This document shows, piece after piece, positions 38,946 to 55,681 of a stretch of 64,000 nucleotides of DNA. The stretch lies in the NCBI GenBank assembly GCA_964017155.1, contig OZ024857.1, positions 12,066,735-12,130,734 on the forward strand, given 5' to 3'. Source of the DNA: Oasisia sp. SBJ-2009 (Eukaryota; Annelida; Polychaeta; Sabellida; Siboglinidae). Every line of letters begins with the position of its first letter. Position 1 is the first letter of the stretch. The translations under genes and the position numbers were made by a program. The notes under the pieces were generated by a model. The model saw nothing but the letters and a program-made list of their open reading frames with translations. It had not been told where the DNA came from and searched no databases.

Positions 38946-39091
38946 TTAGCTGTACAGTTGTTTCAGATTGGAACTTTACAGGTGTGTGAGATGGTAGCTG
39001 TACAGTTGTTTGAGATGGGAATTGTACAGTTTTATGACATGGGAGCTGTAGTTATTTGTGTTGGGAGTTGTAAAAAAAGCAAAGGCAAGTT

Positions 39092-39364
39092 TTTCTATAG
39101 TGCAGTATCCAGTCTTCAGGACCGTTCAAAGCGTTTTACACATTAGGGGCTTCTCTGGGAAGCTTGCAGCCATATGCTACAATTAATGTGCAAAGGCTGC
39201 TCGTACACATATCCACCACTGTCTATAGCCAGGTACTCATTTATACAGCTGAGTGAACTGGAGCAATGTATAGTAAAAAAACTTTAACACCGCAGCACAG
39301 GATTCGAACCCGGGTTCTCATAGTCGAGAGTCCGAAACTCTACCCCTGAGCCATTGCACTCTAC
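39092..39364 (-). mobile_element. tRNA-derived SINE, family A, copy 3
   Basis: Same order of blocks as 16376-16700 on the opposite strand: head near 39310-39364 (gggtagagtttcggactctcg, gttcgaatcctg), body with 'gacagtggtggatatgtgta', tail 'gcactatag'. About 55 bp of the 3' half seen in the other copies is missing. Confidence 0.85.
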
Positions 39365-39417
39365 AGTTGCTTGACATTGAAGTTGTACCATAATATAATG
39401 ATGTACTGTTGTGTCAG

Positions 39418-39925
39418 ATGATAGCTGTGTAGTTGTATGAGATGGTAGCTGTGTAGTTGTTTCAGATGGTAGCTGTGTAGTTGTATGAGATGGTAGCTGT
39501 GTAGTTGTATGAGATGGTAGCTGTGTAGTTGTATGAGACGGTAGTTGTGTAGTTGTATGAGATGGTAGCTGTGTAGTTGTTTGAGATGGTACCTGTGTAG
39601 TTGTATGAGATGGTAGATGTGTAGTTGTATGAGATGGTAGCTGTGTAGTTGTATGAGATGGTAATTGTGTAGTTGTATGAGATGGTAGCTGTGCAGTTGT
39701 ATGAGATGGTAGCTGTGCAGTTGTATGAGATGGTAGATGGTAATTGTGTAGTTGTATGAGATGGTAGCTGTGCAGTTGTATGAGATGGTAGCTGTGCAGT
39801 TGTATGAGATGGTAGCTGTGTAGTTGTATGAGATGGTAGCTGTGTAGTTGTATAAGATGGTAGTTGTGTAGTTGTATGACGTGGGACTGTACAGTTGTTT
39901 GACATGGCAGTTGTGCTGTTGTATG
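39418..39925. repeat. 24-bp minisatellite, about 21 copies
   Basis: Unit tagctgtgtagttgtatgag plus atgg, with single-base variants. It decays into 38950-39060 and 39930-39980. Because the unit is a multiple of three it keeps a frame open on the minus strand; this is not a gene. Confidence 0.93.
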
Positions 39926-39989
39926 AGACGGAAGTTATGTATATGTTGTGTGAGATAGGAGCTGTGTATTTGTTTGAGGTGGGATAATG

Positions 39990-41689
39990 AAGTTCGTGTT
40001 TTCTATCCATGGTGGGATAATGAAGTTCCTTTTTTTTATTTCTTATTTATTTTGAATGCAGAAAGCATCTTTGCCACTGTGGAGCTTAGTTTTAGGAACA
40101 GGATGTTTTTGGAAAATAAAAAATTAATTTTTTCAGGCCATGTTAATATCAGACAAAGAATATCAGACAAATGCAGGTGGTTCGTAGACTACTGCTGTAC
40201 AGGTGGTCTTCTTTAAATTGTTGTTCATTGGGAATAGGTGCATAAAACTGTAAATAATACTCACTGTTAACAGATCTAGACAACCATAGCCAGTCTGAGT
40301 CCCACAGATCTAACAGCTAACACACTGAGCAATGCAGTGTCTTGGATGTTGCAGTCACTTTTGTCCTTGCTAAGTGAGCCATGTCCCAGAGTGTCCCATA
40401 GTCACGTCATGAGCCAGTGAATATCAATACATAATTAAATTTTATCTGATTGGACCAGTTGGCAGACATGAAACCCAGTGGAGCATGCAGAGTGTATTCA
40501 GTCAACTGATCACAGGAGGCTCATGGTCATCTATGGTCTAGTTGGATATAACCATGGTCGACCATGGTCAAATTGTCTGTGGCCGACCATGGTCAAGTCA
40601 CATGACCACAGTTTTTTTCTCATATAATATAGCTAGCATGAATTCTGTGTGGTGATGATCTAACACTGCATGCAACATTTTAAAGTGGCTTCACCTCCTC
40701 CATGACAATTGTGCTTCTCTACTGATTTTTTGAAAATCCTAAAGTTTTGGGATTACAATATGCCTCAGCCAATCAGGACACTGCATATATTGGGTTTCCC
40801 AACATCCTGGTTCTTTCCATTGGAAAATGTAACCAGTATAGTTTGGAATATGTGAAGAAAATGCTGATCAAAGTCAACAAAGTAGAACATACTTAACAAG
40901 TAGGTGAGTAATCATGAACTTCTAGTGTTTCAAGAGCACACTGAACAGTGTTTTATCAAGCTGTGACAAAATTACAAGGTGCTAGAACAATTTTATGACA
41001 ACATGCATGCTTTGAATGGAAAGGCCAAAGATCAAAAGGCATGCAACTACTACACAGTGTAGTTACTAAAGACACAAAACTAACCATGAGTCAGTAGGAA
41101 GACAATACTAGCAACAATAATTGTACTAACCTGTAGGCATTATTTGAGTAATGGTCAGTAGCTTTTTTCACAAAACACCTAATGAATTAAGTTAGCTGCA
41201 TGGCAGACACTGGGTGTGCAATTTACCCTGCACACTGACTGCTGACCTAGCATTTCAGCCTTGTCCAAGCCACAGTGGACATGCTGTGTAGGTGCTTCCT
41301 TGTTTCTAGTTACAGTCACTAGCCACCACCGTGGGTGATTAATCAAGCACAAGAGAGGGGGAATGGAAACTTTGTCCTAAATATAGCTCAGTTAGCTTGA
41401 CTTTAAAAATAATATTTCAACATGCCCTTATCAACATGCAGTCTTTCCACTAAGTTAATGTAGGGAATGTCACTTTACTACTAGTAAGTAATTATAGGAA
41501 AACTTGCATGTACTAGACATATATTGTGCTGCATGATATCTACATGAATACAATGAATCTATGTAAGAAAGGCCAAGTGATACGTGTTATGACATTCAGT
41601 CTACGGTGTTATGACATTCAGTCTTGTTTGCTGGTGGGGAAATCTCTTAGTCAAAAACAGAGAAAAAGTAAACAGGATATACACAATTT
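39990..41689. other. No gene seen
   Basis: AT-rich unique sequence without supported exons. A short direct repeat, 'gtgttatgacattcagtct', occurs at about 41585 and 41607. Confidence 0.4.
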
Positions 41690-43784
<2,095 letters not shown>

Positions 43785-45011
43785 TATTGTTACTTTGTTT
43801 AACATAATAAAAAATTATCAACTTATAGGGTTTAGGTCAGTAGACAGTGCTGCAATGGAATTGAAGTCCACAAAATAAGTAACGTTACTTATTATAAGAG
43901 TAATTTCGGTAGTGTTTTTAACGTATTCAGTTCAAATATATGCCTATATATTCATGCTTGCATTTACTGAATGCGTGATTGTTATCATATGTTAAAACAA
44001 TGATTTTGGTATTTTACTGAACCACTGAACATGATTTATACCCAGGTCCCAGGTTCATAATGGTTGTGGACCGTCTTGCATTAACACATCATACAGTATT
44101 CAAATTAATGATACTGAAAATCTGATTAGAATATCTTATATAGTCTGTGTGTGAACTAATGTCATTATCAAAGAATAGAGATGAATGATTGCATCATACC
44201 ATTGCCGCCACGCAGATCTCTTTATTTACAATGTCAGCATCAGACAGGAGACGTCGCTTGCTGCGGACTCTTTATTTTTGTGAGCAGCTCAGCCTTCCGT
44301 TCTGACTTCCTGGTCACTGGTCACGACTGCACCCGCCTCCCGGGCCTCCCCTTAGCCAGCACACCATTTAAAACGATCAACAACGCCAGAGCACTTGGCC
44401 TGATCAGATTGTCACGCTTCACTGCACACTACACCAACACGTTCGTGTCTATCTAGATCTAGACTAATTTGTGTTTTGAACGAGTCTACTTGTGATACCC
44501 ACCTTACAAAAGTCGGTATCTAAGTCATAAAACTGTGAAACGACCTTTTGGATTCTACAAGCCTTAAATGATTCCCCAGTTGTTGAAATATCATCACTAA
44601 TTTTTCTATACTTTTGACAGCGGAATTATAAATAAACAAAGGCTTTTATGTTATGCTGTTTAAATAGTTATGTTGGCTACATGTATTTGAATAGGGGCAT
44701 GACCTGCCACAATCACTGAACATTTTGAGGTTAGCTTTTAGCCTAGTGTATGATTTCCCCATCCCATCTTTTGGCAAAGAAATTTGTCTCCACTCAAATG
44801 GGATCAAATGGCAGTGTGAATATCATTGTTCCTAAATTTTGTTTTTATATTAACTGTTTTAAAAGAGCATAAACTGCCCCCTTCAAGGGCACAAGCTTCG
44901 ATTGGACTTTTAACGACCGGACAAGGCCCAATCCACCATATGGAAGAAGAAGAAGAAGAATACGCAATTGTAAAATTATAATTGACAGCTATATTATAAA
45001 GTCGTATTAGA

Positions 45012-45105
<94 letters not shown>

Positions 45106-45858
45106 TATATATATATGGGACATGGCTGAACCCTAAGTAAGCCAAATGTCCACGTGTTATGGTCGAAACGATACACCCAGGACCGGGGTATCGCGATACA
45201 TACTCCACGGCATGGTACACAACATCCGTATCGCGATACACGATGGAGGTGGGCAAAACGAAGTATCCGGCAAAGCAGTATTCGCGCCAGTTTTTATGAA
45301 GCAACAAATGTCCAACGCAAACCACAATTTTATGTGTATGGATAACATATGAACACCGTACAACGTACAATACAACGTATATGTTATTCAGCTATGACCT
45401 ATATAAAATATACACATCCAATTCTGTGTTCGATTCTGCAGTTTGGATATCATAGTTGGGAGACACATGTAAACATAATCTGCATATCCGTTGACAAAAG
45501 ATTGTCACATATATGAGTAATGCACGCAAATATTAACCCTAGTTTTACGTCACCTATACACTGCTGAACTTCATGCAGTACTGTAGCTTCAATTTTATAG
45601 TGCCTGCATTAATTGATAACATGACCCTGCATAAAATCACTTCACTTGTTGTATAGCATTGTTCCTTTCGTAAGGTATCACGTATTGACACGTGATACCC
45701 ATCAGCAATCTCGTATTCAGCAACGTCAGTTTGTTTGATGTAATAGTTGTTGCTTGGTTACATGTGTTTCAGATGCACCTTCGCACACATCCACAGTCCA
45801 CAAATACATCTTCTGGAAACGAAATTACGGATGAATGTAACTTCGATAACAGCATAGA
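43785..45858. other. No gene seen; (TA)n at 45018-45116
   Basis: A 91-codon plus-strand frame at 44181-44456 has no recognisable domain. The stretch 44870-44960, ending in (GAA)n after 'ggcccaatccaccatatgg', looks like a SINE or LINE tail. Two copies of the palindrome gtatcgcgatac lie at about 45187 and 45228. Confidence 0.4.
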
Positions 45859-47148
45859 ATGACTGCCATTACATGGATCTACACACGCGTGTTTCTGTGT
45901 TACTTGATTTTGTGCTTGCCCTTCGTATGGGTGGCTGTTTTCGTCTTCAGCCAATACAAAACTTCTACGGAAAAGCTTAGCTATAAGAAAATGGATAAAA
46001 CCTACGCAACCATTAACGACAGCCATGCAGACAGTAACAGACAAGACGACACGTTTCTCTCCGATTGGTCACTTCAGGACGGAAACAGCGAACGTTTTTC
46101 TGTAGCCAACGCCAGTGAAGTAGGCCTAGATATCGGCCGAACGGAGTTGGAACAATATCGACAATTTGTGAAAATGGATGCACGAAAGAACAGACATAAA
46201 ACAATGTTAGGCTATTCATACAGAGTGGAACTAATAGGGAAACGTCCAACATCACAGGGCCTCTTCGTCCGAATAGAAGAACGTTATCAAAATAGATCCA
46301 CCAAAGGCGGTAGTACTTTCGTCATAACAAGCGACGGCTACGGGCTGTTGTTATGTCCGTACATGGATATGTTCAACGGTACATACATCGCCTGGTGTCC
46401 ACCAATTGTGTCAGGGCAACGTAGAGCAATCACTGTGGTACTTCAATTCGTCGACTTCAGAGCATTCACAATAGTACGTGTACAAAGTATCAAGTATGTT
46501 ATATGGCATCATACCGTACGTCTTGACAGATTTCCCAAAGTTCCAGAACCGCTGAACATGCCCGAGATCACGTCAGTGCTAAAGAACTACATGAACAAAA
46601 AGGACGTCGTGGAATGGTATGAAGAGAACGGGAGCTGGATTGTGCAATTATCGTCAGGACACCGTTTCATCGCTGGTGAAACTCATAAAATGTGTAGATG
46701 TGTAAAACAAATGAAACGTGTCGTTATGATAGGCTCGTCACACTTGAGGTTCTTGTTCGATTATGTTGCAGAACAATGTTACCATCGAAAAAACACCGGG
46801 TTTCTATCGCTGTGGCCACGCTGCCATCGAGAATCTGGTATATTTGAATTGCAATTTCAGCGCTCAATTTAATATACTAATTCGTAAAGAGTTATTTGGC
46901 ATCAAACTTCGAAAAGACGACGTGATATTCACCCAATGGGGCACTCACTCTCTGGTGAAACGCGGATTAAAACACATGATGGACACTGAGATAAAAGAAC
47001 ACGTCAAGACGTTAGTGGCTCTCAGGAAGGGGGCCGGAGTTCCTGAATCCAACTTTGTCGTGGTGATACAACCACCTTTACCCTATCACGAGACAGGTCT
47101 AGGATACAATGGCAACAGAAACTCGGCGTGTGTGTGGAGAGTGGAGTA
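45859..47148 (+). CDS. NXPE/PC-esterase-like type II membrane protein, frameshifted
   Basis: ATG at 45859. Residues 5-31 (IYTRVFLCYLILCLPFVWVA and following) form a single N-terminal signal anchor, implying a lumenal Golgi or secretory-pathway protein. A stem region to about 110 is followed by a beta-rich segment (about 115-215). A C-terminal esterase-like region has a Ser nucleophile motif GSSHLRF near residue 292, and in the second frame a QWGTHSL motif (about 46937). These resemble the GDS-type Ser and C-terminal His blocks of NXPE/Cas1p-type PC-esterases. The frame breaks at a six-A run (46788-46793): before it frame 1 carries the homology, after it frame 3 does, so one extra A is the simplest cause. 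The second part reads PGFYRCGHAAIENLVYLNCN and continues to 47148, where it runs into a minisatellite. The C-terminus is therefore probably missing or spliced. Sequencing error and pseudogene are both possible. Family assignment is moderate. Confidence 0.6.
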
Positions 47149-47990
47149 GAAGGAGGTGGAGAGTGGAGTAGAGGGAGGTGGAGAGTGGAGTAGAGGGAGA
47201 TGGAGAGTGGAGTAGAAGGAGGTGGAGAGTGGAGTAGAGGGAGGTGGAGAGTGGAGTAGAGGGAGGTGGAGAGTGGAGAGTGGAGTAGAGGGAGGTGGAG
47301 AGTGGAGTAGAGGGAGATGGAGAGTGGAGTAGAAGGAGGTGGAGAGTGGAGTAGAGGGAGGTGGAGAGTGGAGTAGAGGGAGGTGGAGAGTGGAGTAGTG
47401 TAGAGGGAGGCGAAGAGTGGAGTAGAAGGAGGTGGAGAGTGGAGTAGAGGGAGGTGGAGAGTGGAGTAGAGGGAAGTGGAGAGTGGAGTAGAGGGAGATG
47501 GAGAGTGGAGTAGAGGGAGGTGGAGAGTGGAGTAGAGGGAGATGGAGAGTGGAGTAGAGGGAGGTGGAGAGTGGAGTAGAGGGAGGTGGATAGTGGAGTA
47601 GAGGGAGATGGAGAGTGGAGTAGAGGGAGGTGGAGAGTGGAGTAGTATACTGTGAGGTGGAGAGTGGACTATAGTATATAGGGAGGTGTAGAGTGGGATA
47701 TAATGTAGAGAGAGAGAGAGTGAGAGGTGGAGAGTAGATTGGAGTGTAGAGGGAGGTGGAGAGTTCAGGGTAGTGTAGACAGGTGGAGAGTGGTATAGTA
47801 TAGAGGGAAGTGGAGAGTGGAGTGTACAGAGAGGTGGAGAGTGGAGTATAGAGGGATGTAGAGTGTAGGGGGAGGTGGAGAGTGGAGTATAGGGGGAGGT
47901 GGAGAGAGGTGGAGAGTGGAATGACATAGGAGGTTGAGAAAGAGGGTGATGGAGTGTGAAGCTGGGAGTGAGGTGGAGAATGGATTAGAG
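47130..47990. repeat. 22-bp purine-rich minisatellite, about 26 clear copies
   Basis: Unit gtggagtagagggaggtggaga from about 47130 to 47700, with agg/aag/aga variants, decaying to about 47990. The strand is almost all purine, so it is a candidate for triplex structure. The very long minus-strand frames (Ser-Thr-Pro-Leu) are shadows. Confidence 0.95.
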
Positions 47991-48104
47991 AGGGAGGTGA
48001 ACACAGTAGCGCATGACTAAGTATGGAAGACGAAAACAAACACAATCTGTTGTAACAATTAAATGGTGTAGCAATGAAATAAGCAGGCAGTGGTGTTCTT
48101 GTAG

Positions 48105-49121
48105 ACATGTTTGAGGTGAATGGACTCACCGTGGACTGGGTATCAAAACACATTTACTGGACGGACGGCCGCAAGAGCTCTGTGGAAGTTGCCAATTATG
48201 ATGGCTCCAACCGCCACATCCTGTCTATTCATGGACTCCAGTCGCCCCGTGGCATTGTGGTTGACCCTGTGGAAAGGTCAGCAGTGTGTTTGACAATTTG
48301 AAGGTTTTCAAGTCAAAACGAGACATATTTATTTTCTTTAACATTTGTTGTGTTTCATCAAGTTTAAATAAACACTTGTGAGTGAAGTTGGTGTGTTTTA
48401 AGAATCCAAAATCACAGAGAATTGTATCTGAAATGTTTGTTGGAAATGTGTTACATGTGTGGCAAGACAGCGCCCATTAACTGAAAAAAGGATATAACAC
48501 ATTTCGATAACAAAATAATGAATGGTAGTTATTGTCTTCAGAAATCAAGTGTTACATATCTTTCAACAAATGTATTATGTTGATTTCAGTGAAATAAAAA
48601 AAAATTACGGCACATTTTGCCCCTGAAAGGTAGATATCGACGAAACATAGTTATAATTTTGACTGCTCAAACAATTTGTTCTTTTTCTGTGAGATTACTT
48701 CAATTCTGCTTTAATATCTAGTATTATTACACACACAATTTGACTGGATGAAATTTACAAACCTAGTGTTTTGGTCAAATCACTATTACAGCCATACAAT
48801 TGTCCCAAATTAGTTCCACGTAGAGTAGGAAATTAGTCTCACTACAATGTAATAGGATCACCTCATTAAACAAGTCACATTAGCTCTGTCTCAACAGTGA
48901 CCTTAATATAGAGGTTTGACTGTACATACAAAATGTATTAATACCATATTACTAAAGAATCCTAACGTTGGATCTGTGGTGGATTCTTGTAGCTTCCTGT
49001 ACTGGAATGACCAAGGAAGTCGGAAGATCGAGCGATCTCGTCTTGACGGTTCTGACAGAAAGACAATTTTCACAGTAGATGCTGGTCATCGCTACCCAAA
49101 CCAGATGGCGCTCCATGGCTC
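48105..49121 (+). CDS. LRP/LDL-receptor-like gene, two YWTD exons (partial)
   Basis: Exon 48105-48276 (acceptor tgttcttgtag, donor gaaag|gtcagc) reads GLTVDWVSKHIYWTDGRKSS, then VEVANYDGSNRHIL and SPRGIVVDP. Exon 48993-49121 (acceptor ggattcttgtag, donor ggctc|gtaagt) reads FLYWNDQGSRKIERSRLDGS and PNQMALHGS. Phases agree (phase 2 junction, giving DPVE-S-FLYW). These are LDL-receptor class B repeats, which form six-bladed beta-propellers in LRP-type endocytic and signalling receptors. Only about two blades are present. Upstream exons are not visible; the minisatellite at 47130-47990 lies immediately 5'. The fragment could be part of a real gene extending outside what I can resolve, or a remnant. 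Confidence 0.72.
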
Positions 49122-49737
49122 GTAAGTCCCCATAGAGGGTATTTACCCCATATTGTGTCATTTATAAAACAGGACTATCAATGTAATTTGTGTTATACAA
49201 GGTCTAAGTCCATAATGATGTATTCAGTGTTGAACTTTTACTGATGGTTTATTGAAATGTCCACCAGAATCGGAACCAACCAGGTAGTGATGCCATTACA
49301 AGTTATACATGTTTTGTTGTTATTTATGATTTGAGGCTCTCTCACAATCAGGGACATTCTATTGACACTCCTAGCAGGATTGTTGTAAGATCTCTTTTTT
49401 TGGATAATAATAATAACAATAAAGTAACTTCTACTGCTCCAAAATTCTTGGAAACCAGTCTCATAGGACCACCAAGACAAAAGGGTTCATCAATCTCAGA
49501 GTCAATAAATATTCCAGTTGTCAATTTCTAAAGAAGTAGGTACTCTACAGAATATATCCTGTATGATGTTTTGCAGAACATTTTCTATAGAGTATTTTGT
49601 AAAATTTATTATTATACATAATTTCTGCTGAAATTATGGAGTATTGGTGTGCGATAAACATGAACATTTTATAGAATATTTTATAGAATTCTACAGAAAT
49701 TGATGTGAAATAAATATTCCCGCTGTTGCCACGCGAC

Positions 49738-51193
<1,456 letters not shown>

Positions 51194-51639
51194 GTATGTT
51201 TTATTGATTGATAAATTTTGATTGATAAATCTTGCTTCGTTATTTAAAGGATACGCTATTAAAATTTTCATAACGTTTGTTATACACATTTCTTACAAAA
51301 CCATAGACCTTACGTATACATTTCTTACTGCAATCGGCATGGCCGTTTATATTCAGAATTTGCAAAGAACGTAGGAATTCTCAATGAAAATGTGTATTCC
51401 AAAACATAAAAAATAACTAGTTTAAGTAGTATCATTTTGTTCAAATATTTAACCGCCTCCTTCACCGTGTTTAAGAACCTTTTAATCACGTTTTTCCGAA
51501 CATTGTCTATAGAGTTTATTGCCATACTCAGTAGCCGTTGGTCCGGTAAGGTTCCCTAGCTTTTAACTTGGCGTGATATTACAGTTAAGAATATTTGCTC
51601 AACATAATCGACAAAATGGCTGCCTGAATATCATAGCCT

Positions 51640-51720
51640 CGATTAATCAGACTCCGTGAGGTGGCAGCACTATTTAAGCCCTTCAACTCCGCTTAGTAGA
51701 CCGACTTCGATTGAGCTACG
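51640..51720 (+). repeat. TCCGTGAGGTGGCAGCA repeat copy
   Basis: Core at 51653-51669, preceded by 'tagcctcgattaatcagac' and followed by 'ctatttaagcccttcaactccgc', matching 33475-33540. Confidence 0.65.
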
Positions 51721-51954
51721 CGAGAGACCTGAGTAATACGGGCACCAATCTAACACCCGAGGTCACTAGTTAACGTGACCATTCTTGACCTAAATAACAA
51801 GGCGAAACTTCAAGGCCACTACCATAGGCAATCGCGGTTTAAAAAAAAAAAATTTACTCGATTAACTGACGTTAGCAGTGAGAGCCAGTAAGGAATGTAG
51901 GCTAACTAATACACAAGAAAATTATTTAAACATTACACGACACAATCATGTAAA

Positions 51955-52480
51955 ATATGTATTTATTATATTATGGACCAGTGTACTTGCGTGACCTTAT
52001 TTGCATCTACACGCCAACCAGAGCACTTCGCTCAGAGGGAACCAAACAGCTTAAAAGACCTAAAACAAATTGCAAAGCTGGAGATGCGAGTTTCCCCGCA
52101 CCTGTTCCGGACCTGTGGAACAGCCTACCGTTCTCATTACGAGAACTGTGCAATGAGAACTCTTTTAAGAATGCCTTAAAGACGCTCTATTTTACACAAT
52201 ACTTTGGCTGATGCAGAAATAATTAAATGAAGAGACAATGCATCGAAGAGAACATTACTTCTGCCTAAACGACCTTGTGTATTTTTTTAGCCTTTCTATA
52301 TTTATTTATTTATTTATTTAGAATGTTTTTATTAGTCTGTCTTTATGCACTTTTATATAATATACAGTTAATTTTGTTTTAGTTATACATTTGGGTAATT
52401 CGTTTTAAGAACACAGGTTATCATGTACATGTAAAGCGCCCTGAATAGTTTTTAAGCTAGATTTGGCGCTATATAAGTTT
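51955..52480 (+). mobile_element. CR1/L2-type LINE 3' fragment
   Basis: Reads PTRALRSEGTKQ, then FPAPVPDLWNSLPFSLRELC and NSFKNALKTLYF to a stop at about 52211. This is the standard C-terminus of CR1/L2-type reverse transcriptases (..RSS..L...R...F...AP..WN.LP...R......FK..LKT.LF). The 3' UTR ends 'tgtaaagcgccctgaatagt' and 'ggcgctatataagtttattt', the same layout as the tail at 63421-63480, with TTTA repeats. Confidence 0.85.
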
Positions 52481-52489
52481 ATTTTATTT

Positions 52490-53434
52490 ATTTATTTATG
52501 TTAAAATCACCATATTCGATGTATTATTAATTAAAGTTGCATTCTGGTTTTGTCGCGCCACTAAGCTTGATTTTCGAGGATATTGGCGCAAAAGAAGTTA
52601 CTATTATTATTATTATTATTATTCTGACTTCCGCCATGTTTAAAATACAATTTTCCAGTAAACCAGCATTCCCCATACACTATATATTGTTTTCCTCAAC
52701 TACCTATCAACTTATTTTCACATAATATGCCATTTTAAGATGAAAAGCAGCAAAAGACGAAAACATGTCCTGGTGGCCCCACCAGTTAGAATTATCTGAT
52801 TGGTTTAGACCTCGATGCAGGGAATTCTATTTCGACATTAGGAAGTACATCAGTAACATAGTTATCGTGTTTTCTCTCAATGCTAAACCATTTCTAATCT
52901 TTGATAATTCAGCTCAATACCTAGTCATTGATCCAAATGGCCTTTGCGCTAGCCAACCACTGCAACATAATATGTGTGTGTGTAAAATGTTAAATACATG
53001 TGGGTATCTGTTCAAGTTCTATATTGCCAAGTGTAGTTGTATACAATGGTTTATTTTCTACAACAATTTTATCTGTTTATGACACCATTCTTTTCCCCCA
53101 CAATTCCTGCAATGTGCACATATATCTGCATATATTTTAAGACCTTTGCATATGACAAGTAGCTCACAAAATCATATCAAATTAATAAATGTGTTCAATA
53201 TTCTGTCACAGAACGTTTATTTGCAGCGAGAGAGATTGGCCCGTTTAATTGTCATCGAACATCTGGAAAACAATAAATACTTTTATTAATTATGTCAGAA
53301 CATGTCTATGATATATAGCACCCAGAATGCAAAGCGCCGACAGTGGCAGCGATTTATGGAATGCTCGTTTTAGATGTGATGTTATGCGGTTAATGTTTTT
53401 ATTACACACCTGAGGTTTCATAGTAAGTTTTATA
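52490..53434. other. No gene seen
   Basis: A 105-codon frame at 52765-53082 has no recognisable domain. The ATT run at 52600-52622 looks like another retroelement tail. The 5' end of the LINE that follows may lie here but I cannot place it. Confidence 0.35.
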
Positions 53435-54125
53435 ATGCTACGCAGAACTGGACTGTATTGTGCCGAAATGCGAAGTTTCTATCCTGTGAGCGTATTTCGG
53501 GACTTTTACACGATTGTTGCACCTGTACCAAGAGCCGTGATAGCCTACACTCGTCAGGAATTGTTCAGCCATGACATTGCTTCTGTCACTGGTCGCAAGC
53601 CTATGCTGCCCCATGCATTGTTTACGGTAATTAAGAAGGCGGGTATTTCTGCATTCACCCGTGGGTGCAGGGCAGGTCGTAACAAGCAACACCCAATTCG
53701 CCAGATAACTGGACATCGACCAAGCGCTGCACTCGTTTGGCGGCAATGCGGCGTGAACTGTACAAACTTGTCATCGATCAAGGCTGATCACCAGGCTACA
53801 GTGTCAGCAGTGACGGCGTCAGCAGCGAAAGCGTCAGCGGCGACAACGTCAGCGGCGACAGCGTCAGCGGCGTCAGCAGTGACGGCATCAGCGGCTTCAG
53901 CAGCGACGACATCAGCGGCGTCAGCGGGGACGGCATCAGCGGCGTCAGCGGGGACGGCATCAGCGGCGTCAGCGGGGACGGCATCAGCGGCGTCAACGGG
54001 GTCGGCTTCAGCGGCGTCAGCGGGGACGGCATCAGCGGCGTCAGCGGGGACAGCATCAGCGGCGTTAGCGGGGACGACATCAGCGGCGTCAGCGGGGACG
54101 ACATCAGCGGCGTCAGCGGGGACGG
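53435..54125 (+). CDS. CR1/L2-type LINE open reading frame, N-terminal part
   Basis: From ATG at 53435 the frame encodes a basic region (ISAFTRGCRAGRNKQHPIRQ and following) typical of the part upstream of the endonuclease in such LINEs. It then enters an Ala/Ser/Thr/Gly tract made by a 24-bp repeat (8-residue unit ASAASAGT). It is cut by the 5.7-kb element at 54126. The same 24-bp repeat and the same frame resume at 59841. In the interrupted copy a stop (tag) follows at once inside the inserted element. Confidence 0.75.
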
Positions 54126-54946
54126 TGTAGCGCTTACGTTTTTCCGGCGTTAAATCCTTTCCGATTGACGTTTCTGCGCATGCGCGAGTCAGATACGACC
54201 TTGGTTGCTATGCGGGATGTTTACTTTTCCCACCCCGCGGCACCCACCGTTAAAACCGTTCCGATTGATGTTTCTGCGCATGCGCATGTCAACTATTTTG
54301 TTAACCGGCGAAAGTTTGTAGTTTCTGAGATGTTTTACAGTTATCTGAGACATTATATGAGCAGTGGCGTGCACCACCCGGCAGTAGCCAAGCATGACAA
54401 TGTCCAGTGAAGGGTACGCTCAGCAGCGCTGAAGCATACTTTAAAAGGTGTGTTCAAAAAGGCTAAATTCGAGTCGACCTAGTCAGTGGCAGTGCTGACT
54501 CAGCCTCTCAGGAGCAGAGTCCAGTTATCAGTAATAAGATTATCGACAGCGTCAAACGTTCATCACAAATAATAATTATTATTATATTAAGTAACGTTGT
54601 CATTGGCATCGGAATATAAGTATAGGGTTGCATTAATTAAGTCGTTTATATAGAGTAGAAATGATACAGTAACGATAGGAGTGAGCCCTGCATCAGTGCA
54701 TGATCGTGTGTGTTTTCAATATCTTTAACTTTATTTCAGATTGTCATAGACTAGTGACTAGTGACTAGAAGTGACTAGAAAAATATAAAAGTATTGCACA
54801 TGGTAAATAGAGAAAAAAAACATTGCACAGTGGTACATTCAAACAAAAACTATTATGTATATACAACATTTTGATCCAATGTCGTCTTATCCTGGATTGC
54901 CATTTTATTTATATCACTGTTTATAATTGCAGTTACCAACTTATTA

Positions 54947-55599
54947 TTACTTATCAAGTCTCCACATGAATTTATATACAAGGTTTCTAATTACAGCTGT
55001 ACTATCTGGTACATGGTATTCTACAAACATGGTGGAGGCACTGCAATATTTAGGCTGATTTAGCAATAAGCGAAACACATTATTGTAAGCCACATGAAGA
55101 TTATGTATACTTGCTACTGTGTAATTCCACCACAGCTGAGCAGTATATATGGGAGAGCAGAAAGTTTTAAGCAAAGTCAGCTTCACTTTAATGGAACACA
55201 TGTAAAATTTCCGCAATAGCATATTACCCCTAGCATATAGTTGTCGGCATTGCCGCATTGGCGTAAGATATATGTGTCATCACATAATGTATTAGAAATA
55301 AAGTGACCCAAATATTTCACATTATCCACTTCCTGGATTGTTTTACCATTAATCTTAAATGATGGAACTTCAATATTTTTCTTATATTTACTTTTAAAAT
55401 ATTAACACAGCATTGTTCTTGGAGTTGTACTTGATATCATGATTTAACCCATAGAGTCCACATACCTGCATCAGTTCAGACAGTCTTGATACAGATGGGG
55501 ACAGAATTACCAAGTCATCAGCATACATAAGATGGTTGATAGTTGTACTACATATTACACACCTTGTGTTACATTTGTTTAAAGCTATGGTTAAATCAT

Positions 55600-55681
<82 letters not shown>

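Noticed and set aside
44181..44456. 91-codon plus-strand frame
   Set aside because: Composition is mildly coding-like, but no domain, splice context or conserved motif is visible.
47022..48153. Minus-strand frames of 301 and 355 codons
   Set aside because: Ser/Thr/Pro/Leu repeats come straight from the 22-bp minisatellite.
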